Assembly (NCBI GenBank): GCA_024734495.1
Contig: JALMQS010000099.1
Span: 103,136,019-103,200,018, forward strand
Reading direction: 5' to 3'
From: Forficula auricularia
Taxonomy: Eukaryota > Arthropoda > Insecta > Dermaptera > Forficulidae
Length of the DNA stretch: 64,000 nucleotides
Shown: piece by piece, positions 1 to 11,800 of the stretch
Layout: each line of letters starts with the position of its first letter
Position numbering within the stretch: the first letter of the stretch is position 1
Translations under genes and position numbers: made by a program
Notes under the pieces: model-generated
Told to the model about the DNA's origin: nothing
Database searches by the model: none
What the model saw: the letters and a program-made list of their open reading frames with translations, nothing else

Positions 1-387
1 CAACAATTATGTATAGAATATAAATTTTGAAGAACAACATTAGCTTTCTTTTGAGATATTAAGCGTGTTTCTATTATTTATCGTTCTGTAGTTATGGCTC
101 CATATGTCAGCTTTTTGGCCAAAAATTTGGATTTTTTCAAACTTTGAGCGACGAGCGGCACGGGTTTACGTCGACCTCAAATTTCGGCTATCTGCCTCCA
201 CCCCCCCACTGTGGCTACGCCTCTGGGTATGAGTCACAAAACTTTTTACAGAAAAGGCCACACGTGAACATTGAAAACTATGGGAGGGCCAGATATAAAA
301 TAGGTATTATACGGAAATTATATTAATAATACGCTATTATATGGAATTAATATTTATTATAATGAATATTTGTTCATTAATACTGTA
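1..387. other. AT-rich flank, nothing recognised
   Basis: No coding region, RNA gene or repeat could be supported here. Short open frames have no family resemblance. Confidence 0.5.
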
Positions 388-457
388 GAAGCCGCGGGCC
401 GCATGAAAAAGCTTCAAGGGCTGGATTTGGCCCTCGGGCCGTGGTTTGGGGACCTCT
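388..457. repeat. hAT-type MITE relic
   Basis: GC-rich stretch in AT-rich surroundings with the wording seen at the ends of many arthropod hAT-derived MITEs: GCGGGCCGC followed by a GGCCCTCGGGCCGTGG block. A similar but weaker relic lies near 29395-29440. No terminal inverted repeat pair or target duplication could be placed, so this is a fragment only. Confidence 0.4.
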
Positions 458-577
458 GCTATATTGCATGACTATATGTCTAAATTTAGAATCACGAGAC
501 CGCGAAATTTTACAAATGAAGATACAATTTTGGAGTGAAATATTTAGCGCGTAACAAATTTCTGATGGCCTCACCTC

Positions 578-650
578 ACGGGGTAGTTATTTGGTCTGGG
601 TTGCTAGTTTTGGCACTCGGGTTCGATTCCAAAGGTGGTTGATATAAGCA
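578..650 (+). repeat. tRNA-derived SINE head
   Basis: Contains a good RNA polymerase III B box (GGTTCGATTCC at 620-630) about 40 bp after an A-box-like TGGTCTGGGTTG. The layout is that of a tRNA-derived SINE head, not a foldable tRNA gene: no convincing acceptor or anticodon stems are visible. AT-rich sequence follows. Confidence 0.45.
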
Positions 651-890
651 TTCTAAGATTTAATTAAAAATTAACCATTCGATCTTGATCTAGTACCTAG
701 ATGACAACCTCATATGATTTAAATATACTCCTATCGGCCATTTGAACACTTGTAATAAATTAATAGAAGATTCAGGTTTATTCAGCACATTTTTGAGGCC
801 TGATCATAAAAAATTACAAAATATAAATAATTTATTTCATTTTTTTTATATTGCTTATATTAATGTTAATTCTTATGATTTTCCTTCCAG

Positions 891-1157
891 ATTTATTTTA
901 ATAATTGCAAAACCAACGATTTCTGGATATTTTTAATGAATGATTCTATAAAAATTGATTTAACTTCAATTTATTTATCAATTAATTGCCGATATCTCAC
1001 TATCGTTCAATACCAAGAGATATATTATATATATGAAATTTTTAAATTGTCTTCAAACAGCGATATAAAAGTGAACAAAAATCAGCATTTTAAAGATTAT
1101 CCAAGTATTTTTTTAATTATCAACGGGGGTGAAGTAATGAGAGTGCGCTCTTTTTAG
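891..1157 (+). pseudogene. Orphan exon 3 of a third IR-like gene
   Basis: After a clean acceptor (TTCCTTCCAG, ending 890) the frame matches exon 3 of the two full IR-like genes: CK-N-DFWIFLMND, then TSIYLS-NCRY, QYQE-YY and EIFKLS. The match is lost after EIFKLS-SD, and the frame runs on through unrelated codons to a stop at 1157. None of the downstream exons 4-9 lie before gene A begins at about 1418, so this is a remnant of an upstream tandem copy. Confidence 0.7.
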
Positions 1158-1449
1158 TCCTATCTGAACTCAGTCCTTGTTTTGATTGTTAAAAGACACA
1201 TTTAACCAGAGTATAGTGCATATTGGACTGTATTTTCGAAAACCATGTGCAAATTGTCGTTTGCAAGAGATCTAATATAATAGTAAAATTCAATTAATTT
1301 TAATTATTGTGATTTAAATCAAGCTTTTAAGATAAAACTTACAATAATTTTCATTAAATATTTATCTATAAAATAACATTTTAAAATTACAATCTCATTA
1401 AGACTTCTCTATCAGTAATGTATCTCATAGTCTTCTTTTAATACTCCTT

Positions 1450-4237
1450 ATGATTTTGTCGCAAAATTTAGCTTTAGATATAAATAAAAGGGCTTCAATG
1501 TGTCATTTTATAGAAGCCTTTCAGAAACATCTCAACATTCAGTGTACATTTTTTATCCTATCTGATGACCATTTAAGTAAGAAGTTTAAGGCTAGGCACA
1601 CACAGTCGATTTTCAGTCGAGCGATACTTTAGTTGATGGACATAAATATATTAAGTTTAATTTAAGGGCATACACAACACAACTGCAGATCAACTCAATT
1701 ATTTAATCAAAATCGATCGATGAGCATTTTTGATAAAAAAATCGAGCTCAGTTAGTTAATTAGAGTTGGTTATAAATTGATAGATAATTCATCACGATTT
1801 CAAACCAACCCAACTAAATTGTTGGATCGACTGAAAATCGACTGTGTGTGCCTACCCTTAGTGAGAGACATCGATTGTACTTATGACACTATTGTCTATA
1901 AAAAATTGAACAAGAACGTCATAAACAAAAGGAACTGGTTAAAATTAAAATTTTTATACTAGTTATTCTTCTTTAAACAGAGAGAAAACGTCAGAACTAA
2001 AAATATAGTAAAATGTTCAGAATTAATATTTATTTTTAATATATTTCAAATTCAAACCAACCCAACTAAATTGTTGGGTCGACTGAAAATCGACTGTGTG
2101 TGCCTAGCCTGAGTATTGTTTTTAATAAATGATTAAATTTTTGAATAATATTAATGCCTATTTACATTTGATAAATTTTTTTATTGTAGATATAGAAAAA
2201 AATTTCATTTGTAATTTCATTGGCCAGTGGTTTAATTTAGATCGGTCATTATGTTCTTCAAAAAATACTGAATGTCTTTATGGAGGTAGATTATTCATAA
2301 TTGAGTCTTTGAATAAGAACCAGCTCAAAAAGGTAAAAGGAATTAAAATAACCTTTTGATCTTTATTTATTAACTATTTAATTATTTTTTATTTATTTCT
2401 GTTTGATTGACTGTTTGTGTTACATCTTTTTTTATATAATTTTTATTATTTATGAACGTTAAACATGGAGTAAAATCATTTTCAAGCATCGTGTGCGTAC
2501 TGCAAATGGCTTCACAGCAGTTAGTGGTTAAGGTCTCCCTATTTATGTGTTTGTATATCTGTCTAATTCTATTCCAAAAACAAAAATTTCATTAAAATTT
2601 TAATCGAATGATTATTTTGGGAAGGGTCATTTTTTGTGAGGTCTAAAATAAAAAATAGTTTTTATCATGGAGTATGAAATATCGCTGCAAAGATCTTTTT
2701 GAATAGAATTAAGTTTATTTTTTTTAATTTATTTCACTTGAAAATGATGGTGTTAGAGTGCCTCAATCATACAAGACTAATTTCAATCCAGTAATTGAAT
2801 TGTGAAATTTTTTTAAAAATAGTTTATTCTCTGTTTATAAACGATAAAGAGGATCAAATATATCCCAAGTATTTTGAAAGATATAATCATTTTTCTGCTG
2901 CAAGCAGGCCTCTGGGCTGTTCAATGTATTTAACTCATTACAGTCTGACTCGCTTTTATTATTATCACTTTAGTATTTTAATATAACTTGATCATGAATG
3001 TCACTTGAATGTTAAATTCTATTTAAAATATAAATTATTTTCTTCAGTAGTATATCTAACTGTAAATCAAATTTTTTTATATGAATAATTTTTACTTTAT
3101 CCAATGCGAAGCATGGGGAAAGTATTGTAATCGGTCTCGCGGCAAGCGCGACTTCAAAGGGTCTTCAGGTAAAGACTACGGAGCCCATTGCCTCAATCTA
3201 AGTCACAAATTGTAGTATTCATTTAGGTTGAATTTTAGCACGTGACGGTTGTGGCAAAAAGTAAATGGGGTCTCGTCGAGAGGCCAAAAAGTGCGATTTT
3301 TTCATGTAGTGCGTGCGGATGTATGGATGTATGTTATCGTTTTTTTGTCCCACGATTTTTTCCACACCGTTGCACCGATTGAAATGAAATTGAAAACCTA
3401 CCATTAGTTTAACAAAATGAAGTGCTGATTAGTTTTTGGTACATATCGGCCCACAAACATTAGTACTTTATTTTAGTACTTTTTTAGTTTTTTCTAAATA
3501 TATTGAAAATGACTTAACCAATTTTTTTTAGATAAATTTTAATAAATGTAAAAGCAACGACTTTTGGATTTTTTTAATGAATGACACGAGAGAAGTCAAC
3601 TTGGCTTCAATTTATTTATCAGTCAATTGCAGATATTTCACTATAAATCAATACCAAGAGACCTATTATATGAATGAAATTTTTAAATTGTCTGCTAGTA
3701 GTGATGTAACAAACATCTCGTTGGGATATTGGACCAAAAAGAATGGATTTTCATTTCAACGAATCCCAAATTATTATGAAAATAAAAATAATTTTGAAAA
3801 TAATTTGATGAAATCCTGTATCTATCATGTAAGGAATTTCATCACTTATTCATTTTAATTATTTTCCAATTCGGAAGTTTTTTGCGTTAGACCAGACTTG
3901 GTTAAATTGTGTAAAGATGTTGGAATTGCTCAGTCATTTATGAAGACTCTGATAATTATCGTACTTAAGTACTTTGATTTGAAGAGAGTTAGAATTAAGT
4001 CTATCAAATAGTTTTTGATTTATTCTTATAAAGTGAACAACTCGGCTAATTAGACTGTTTAGCTCAAAAAATCCTTCCAATAGAAAAACCATGACCATAA
4101 CTATAAAATAAAATCTTAATATAATGATTTCAGTTACCGCCTGCTTTTATCATTGAAAAAGGTCCTGATAATGAAACTAAATATGGAGGAACATTTTATA
4201 ATTTTTGGAATGTTATTTCTGCTTCGTTGAAGTTTAG
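1450..4237 (+). CDS. Gene A exons 1-4 (N-terminal half)
   Basis: Exon 1 encodes a shortened hydrophobic leader, then NKRASMCHF and ILSDDHL, ending at the donor A|GTAAGA (1577). Exon 2 (2190-2332, phase 1 to 0) contains GQWFNLD and CSSKNTECLYGG. Exon 3 (2190 family numbering continued at 3532-3828) is 99 codons with DFWIFLMND and FSFQRIPNYY. Exon 4 (4134-4237) contains FIIEKGPDNETKYGGTFYNF. The exons match gene B in length, except exon 1, which is shortened at its start and lacks one Leu codon at its end. Intron 1 carries a MITE, and intron 2 ends in a dispersed repeat that abuts exon 3. Confidence 0.82.
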
Positions 4238-5835
4238 GTAAACTTTTAATATATACCTATCTATGATATTTTTTTTTTTTTTATAAAGAATATACTTTAT
4301 GTTATAAAAAAAACATATTTTGAATTTATAAAAAAAATGTATTTTAAATTTATAAAAAAGAAGTATTTTGAATTTATAAAAATAATATATTTTAAATTAT
4401 ATAATTTATATATTAGAAGAATTATTAAATGAATATTATATTTTCTTAATATATTTGGGTTATACTCAGGGAAAGAGAGGGGTGTAGGTTTTAAGTGAAA
4501 CACAATGATATTTAAAAAGGAAGGGTAAATGAGAGGTATATTGTTACACAGTAGTGTAATAAAACAAAAAGTTTTCACAAATCCGATTTATTTATTTAAA
4601 ATAGATTTACAATAGATTTATTTAAAATAGATTTACAATGAATCCTGAATGTCTTCAGCAGGGGGAGGCAAATTTTCTTTTTTTTTCTCAGACGCTCTGA
4701 ATCTGAGCGAAGTAATTTTAGAATTTACAGCTTGCCCAAATTCAGCATCCGTAATTTTCCCGGGGAAAATTTTGTTGACGCTATCTAAAATTGGGATAAA
4801 AAATAAAATAAAACTTTTAAATTTGAGGAAACAAAAAAGAATAAGTATCAAATAAGACATTGATGTCTTATACCCACATTTCAAGGCATCAAGAATCTTC
4901 GGATCCAGGCGCTTTTTTGCCGAAATATTTTGCCCCAGTTTGTTTTTTGGGGCACCTCCTTTGTAATTGATCTCAAGGAGAACATCAATCTTAAACAGAC
5001 ATGGTAATAGGGCCTTTACCATGCCTATGGCATTGTTTCTGGAAATGGCGGACATCCATTCCAGTTCATCCACTTTGACACCGCTTCCAGATATGCCAAG
5101 TTCAACCTGTATATTATAATAGTATTAAAGTTCTTTTATTTTTTATATAAAGTTTAATTGTTTTTATTCACTTACCTGTCCCACGTGAAAACCGCCACTT
5201 TTATTTGGTGGAGGTGATATGTCTTTGCTTGTCGATTCATCCAATTTTTTTTGAATTTTCGATATAGCATCAAACATATATGCTATAGTCTCCGACAAAG
5301 CGGAAATAGACTTTTGCATGACATCTAATTCTGTAAACAAGTGAATTAGTTATTTCACATGCACATTTAAAAATATTAATAAAATTAACTCAGATTATGT
5401 ATGGTTTTTTACTTTTCGAAATCTCCCCGATGGAAGACTCTCCATTAACTTCAGGGGCGATGGTATCTGAACCTGCTATAAACAGATTGAGATCTGATTT
5501 GTCCTCATCCTCATATCCTACCTTAAAATTTAAATGGAAGACAAAAAAAGTAATTTAAAATAAATTCTAATAAATATATATCTAAATGTATAAAAATATT
5601 ATTATATATTTTTATATATAAAATACATTAAAAACTTTAAAGTAAGCGATATTTTTGATAAATTTACGATTTTAATAAATTACCATGTTAATTATTTCGG
5701 GGTTTTTATCTTGAGGTTTAGCGTTTTTTTTTTATTCAGATTTTTGCTTAAATTCACCTCTTGATTTTTTCTCTTTTAAAATAGATGTACTCTGCGAAAA
5801 ATATCATAAATTTTCATTAACATGTTATTTTTTTA

Positions 5836-5873
<38 letters not shown>

Positions 5874-8800
5874 TATATATACAGATATAAACCGGGTGAG
5901 TTTTTTATCTTGAGACAGTCTTATAACTCCAAAACAGTGCATTATATGAAAAAAGTTTCAAATAAAAGTTTTTTTATATCAAGGGAAAAATTAAACTACA
6001 CTATTTTTTGTCGACGTAGAACAAGCTTTCAAGAGTATTTTGAGGTCAAGTTCTGTTTTTTAAATAGAAACCTATATGTTTCTGTACATATTTTGAATCT
6101 ACCAAAAAAACTGAACAACTTTTATTAAAACTATTTTTTTTATACATTTTATACTGTTTAAAAAACAGAAGTTGACCTCGAAATACCCTTGAAAGCTGGT
6201 TCTAGGTCGACAAACAATAATTGTAGTTTAGTTTACCCTTGATATAAATAAACTTTTATTTGAAACTTTTTCATATAATGCACTGTTTTGAGTTATAAGA
6301 TTGTCTCAAGATAAAAAACTCACATATATATATTATATTAGGGTGGTGGGGGACTTATTTAGGAAATTTTCATATTTTTATGGTCCTAGTGGCTCATATT
6401 GGTTCGAAATAAGTAAATAATAAAAAAATATCCTCAAGTTTTAAGACTCTCTATATCACTAGATATCTTAACTTATGCTGAATGCACATTGATGTAAGTT
6501 TACCATTTAAATAGCATATGAGAAACTTATATAACTTTGCGGGTAGAGTTAAAATTGTCATAAAGATCTGAAACTTGGGGGATATATTTTTTATTTTGAA
6601 CCAATGTGAGCTTCTGGGAGCATCAAAATGAGAAAATACCTAAATAAGGACCACCTTATATATAAAACTTACCGGTTCTAGGCGCTTTTGCACACCTTGA
6701 TATAGGGCTAGTTTCTTTATCAGATTTTTTTAATGAAAGCCTATTTTGAATTTGCGAATCACCTTCACATATGGATAGTGTCTTATTCAGCGTTGACTTC
6801 TTATCTATTATTATTTAAAGTAGGAATTTAATAGATCAATATTTCAATTAAACATTAAATACAGGGTGATTCATACGTTCATTGGTACGTTAGACGTTTA
6901 TGGAAAACGGAGCGCAGGATTTTTCTGAAAATATAGCAACACATTTTAGCATAGCATACATTTTCTTACCTGTTCTATCGATCTAAAATATTTTCAGGAT
7001 TGCGACGTTTCGGCTTCCATCGAAAACTCGTATCAACTCTATTTTTTTAAATGGAACACCCCGTATATTAACACGTTTTTATAACCGCCTTTTATTAAAA
7101 TACTTTTTTCTTAATATTTTCCTATACCTTCGATGGAAGCCTAAACGTCGCAATGCTGAACATATTTTAGATCGATAGAACAGGTAAGGTGCTTTAAATT
7201 TTCAGAAAAATCCTGCGTTCCGTTTTCCATAAACTTCTAAAGGTGCCATCGACCGCGTGAATTACCATGTATAGAGGGCGAAATTTTTGAAAGAGTTTTT
7301 TCGGCAAAATTTAGGGGGTCGATCATATAATATTATTTGAAAGACTTCCCTTAATTTTTGGTAAAAATGTTCCGCCAAAATGCATTTTCTTAGGATTTTT
7401 TTGAAATTTATACAGATTATTATTTAAATACTTCTGCGTCGATTGGTGGCAAAATGAAATTTATGAACAATACAGTTCCGGAGATATTAAATTTCAAAAA
7501 TCGAATTTTTCAGGCTCTTTAACATTGCAGTGTACGGGATATCGGAAAATTTACATACATATTTAATTATAATTAAGTATCCGTTCTTACTATTTTTATA
7601 AAAAACTAAACCAACATTGAACTTTTGTCGCTTCCATCTTTTTGTTTTTTTCTTTTTTTCGACGAAAAAATCGATTTATAATGTGTCTTTCTAACCTAAG
7701 AGGTTTGTGAAATGACTATAAATGGTTGTGTTTCTAAAACATTTAATTTATTAAATTAAAATATGTTTACAAATGAGATTTACAATTAATTAAAATATCT
7801 TACCTAAAACAAATCGATTTTTATAGTCCATAATTATATATAGTTTATAACATTAATACAACAATTATACAATAGTGTGTTTTTGACATTTAGAAAAATT
7901 TGTCTTGGTAAGGTTATAACAAATAAATTTGGAATAAATCTAAATTGAGTAGAACGCGGGAAATACGAAAGTATTTTACATATATATATATATATATATA
8001 TATATTAAATTAACCATTGTGTATTACATTAATAAACTAAAAAAAAAATTTAAATGCCCTACTGTTAAAAATTTAGTATTTTGTATAAAAAAGATGTGAA
8101 GGTCGTTTATCAATAAATTATTTAATTAATTAATTAATAAAAATCTTTATTATTTATTTATCCCATACCATATCTATATTATCTATGTCATATAATATTA
8201 TTATAGATATATATTGAAGACTATAATATATACATTAACATATATTGCACCACGCTCATGTATGTAAACTCCGATGGTATATATTGGTTGTGTGTTATAT
8301 TAATAAACTAAAATAAATATATATTAGTTGATAATCTCAAAAAAGCTTATAATCATTTCAAAGATGCAAAGGGGGTTATTTTTATTTTGATGTTTTAACT
8401 CGGTTTATTTATTTTTTATTATACTTTTTTACTCTCTTATATTTATGCAATAAAGACTGATTATAAAATAAATAAATAAATAAAATAATTAATTTAATAA
8501 TTAATTAATTTTATTTTCATTACTGAAACCTATCTGAACGGATTTGAATATAATATAATATAATATATAATATATGTTATATTCAACGATGCGTTCGATC
8601 TGTATACAAATTTGGACCCCACCAGAAAAAATATAGCCTATATGTATGTTGTGATTTGTTTCAAATTTCATCAAAAATCATTTTTTGTTTTTGGACCCCA
8701 CCCAAAAAATATAGGCTATGTTTTTTTCTGTGAATCAAATTTCATAAAAAATCATTTTTTTTAAATTTTTTGTTGTTGAACCCCTCTTGGTCAAATTGGA

Positions 8801-11800
8801 CCCCATAAAAAATATAGGCTATGTTTTTTTCTGTGAATCAAATTTCATAATAAATCATTTTATTATAATTTTTTGTTGTTGGACCCCTCTTGGCCAAATT
8901 GGACCCCATAAAAAATATAGGCTATGTTTTTTTCTGTGAATCAAATTTCATAAAAAATCATTTTTTTATAATTTTTTGTTGTTGGACCCCTCTTGGTCAA
9001 ATTGGACCCCATAAAAAATATAGGCTGTGTTGTTCTGTGAATCAAATTTCTTAAAAAAATCATTTTTTATTTTGGGACCCCCTCAGCTAAATTTGACCCC
9101 ACCAGAAAAAATATTGGCCATCTGTATCAAATTTCATCAAAAATCATTTTCATCATTTTTATGGGACCCTCCAGCCAAATTGGACCCCACCATAAAAAAC
9201 ATATGCTATATGCTGTTCTGTGAATCAAATTTCATAAAAAATCATTTATCATTTTCTTATTTTGGGACCCCTCAGCCAAATTAAATACATATATTTATTT
9301 TTCAAATATCTTATTCAAAATATATCATTTAAAACAAAATTTATATAACCGATTCAGAATATATCTTTGAAATATATTTAAAAACATTAAAAAATTTATA
9401 CTGGAGAGATATAAAAATAATTTTATTTTAAAAACATATTTAAAACACATAAAATTTATATCGAATTCTGAATATATCGTTGAAACATAGTTACAAACAT
9501 TAAAAAATTTATACTAGAGAGATATAAAAATAATTATATTTTAAGAATATATGGAAAACATAAACTTTACATAAATTTAACACAAAATTTTTATATTTTT
9601 AATATATTTTCAAAAAATATATAAAAAACATATTTCGAAAATCTATTTATTTCCATACATTTTCCATAACTATAAAATAAAATCTTAATATAATGATTTC
9701 GGGTGCAACGCCTGCTTTTATCATTGAAAAAGGTCCTGATAATGAAGCTAAATATGGAGGAACATTTTATAATTTTGGAATGTTATTTCTGCTTCGTTGA
9801 AGTTTAGGTAAACTTTTGAATATATACCTATCTATGATATTTTTTTTTTTTTATTTATTTATTTATTTATCTTAACCAATTATTTCATAATTGACAAAAG
9901 ATTTGTTATTCACATACTTAAAGCACACTTTAGGAAAATATTTAACAAATATAATTCCTCACTTAACAATATATATACAATAATAAGATCAATATTATCC
10001 AAATGGAATAATTAATATAATTTGTTAACTAAATAGTTCATATGTTTTTCTTCTTTTTAGTCGACGAACATTATCATCAACGTTGAGCATTTGTTTCATT
10101 TCTTGATTTTCATGTTTGTGTAGACGTTGGTGGTGTCTAACGGCATATTTGTGGATTTCTTCTGTGACTGCATCGAGGTGTAGATCTCGGTGCAGGTCAC
10201 TATTTCTGATGTACCAAGGGGCATTTACAATACTTCTTAGGACTTTATTTTGAAATTTTTGTATAATTTCTATATTGGACTTTTTTGTACAGCCCCACAA
10301 TTGAATCCCGTAGGTCCATACGGGTTTCAAAATTTGTCTATAAATTAAAATTTTATTTCTCACAGACAGCTCTGAATTGCGTCCAAGTAGCCAGTAAAGT
10401 TTTCGAAATTTGATGTTAAGTTCTTGTTTTTTAATCTTCACGTGTTCTTTCCACTTTAGTTTTGCATCTAGAGTCATGCCTAGATACTTAGCTGTATTGG
10501 CATAAGGTATTCTTTGGTGATTAATTTGGATAGGAATAGTAACTATTTTCTTATAGGTAAAATTGATATGGGTTGACTTTGTTTCATTGAGCTTTATTCG
10601 CCATCGTTTGGTCCATTCGTTGATTTTGTTTATGGCACCTTGTAGCTTAGCTGTAACTTCATAAACATTTTCATCGACTGCAAGGAGTGCTGTATCATCA
10701 GCAAATGTAGCTATAGCAGCATTCTCATCAAGTGGAATGTCATTTGTAAATAACAAGTATAGAGTTGGGCCAAGAACACTGCCCTGAGGCACTCCAGCAG
10801 ATATTTGCTTTAGTTCAGAATGCTCATCGCCATGGCGAACTCGAAAGCGTCTATCTTTGATATAAGATTGCAATATTTCGAAAAACTGTTCAGGTAGATA
10901 CTCATGTAGTTTGACTAAAAGGCCTTCATGCCAAACTTTGTCGAAAGCCTGAGCAACATCAAGAAAAACTGCTGCACAGACTTTTTTTCTTCAAAAGCTT
11001 TTTCAATGATATTCGTTATGCGGTGTACTTGGTCAATTGTGGAGTGTTTATTTCTGAAGCCAAATTGGTGTGAAGGTATTAATTTCCTATGTTTTATAAT
11101 TTCCATAAGTCTCCCTAATAGTAGTTTTTCAAAGATTTTTGACAAAATCGGCAACAATGATATTGGTCGATATGAGGCCACTTCTGTAGGCTCCTTTCCA
11201 GGCTTAAGAATAAGTATCACTTCAGCAATTTTCCAGTGGTGAGGCACATACCTAAGTATAAAGCAAGCGTTTATGAGGTATTGTAGTTTATAAAGGGCTA
11301 CATCGGGAAGCTCTTTCATGATGTACCCAGTTATGAGGTCATATCCGGGAGCTTTCTTTGCATTTAAGTTATAGGAGATAGTATTCCTAACTTCTTTTAA
11401 GGTAACAAGAGGAATTTCTTTTTTGTCAGTTTTATGTATGAAGGTAGGATTATCATTAGAATTTAAAGGTGGATTAGGTGTAAAAACATTTTCTAAATAA
11501 TCAGCAAAAATATCCGATTTTTGTTTTGAACTCCTGGCCCAATTTCCATCTGGCATTTTCAAAGGGGAATCTTGAATTTTAGGTCTTCTAATTTTCTTGG
11601 TGGCTTTCCAAAGAGAATATTCAGTTTCTTTGTCAGGAGTTAATTTTTCAAGATATTCACTTATTGACTCATTTTTAAATTCTAAAATACGTTTTTTTAA
11701 TTGGCTATTTAAACGATTCAATATAGTTTTGTGATCGGGGTGTCTGGATTGTTGCCACTTTCTTCGAGCTTTCCGTTTTGACAAGATAAGTTCTTTTATA

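Noticed and set aside
578..650. A genuine tRNA gene
   Set aside because: B box present but no cloverleaf with plausible acceptor and anticodon stems; fits a SINE head better.
8610..9290. CRISPR-like regular repeats
   Set aside because: Contiguous 103-bp satellite units without unique spacers, in eukaryotic DNA.
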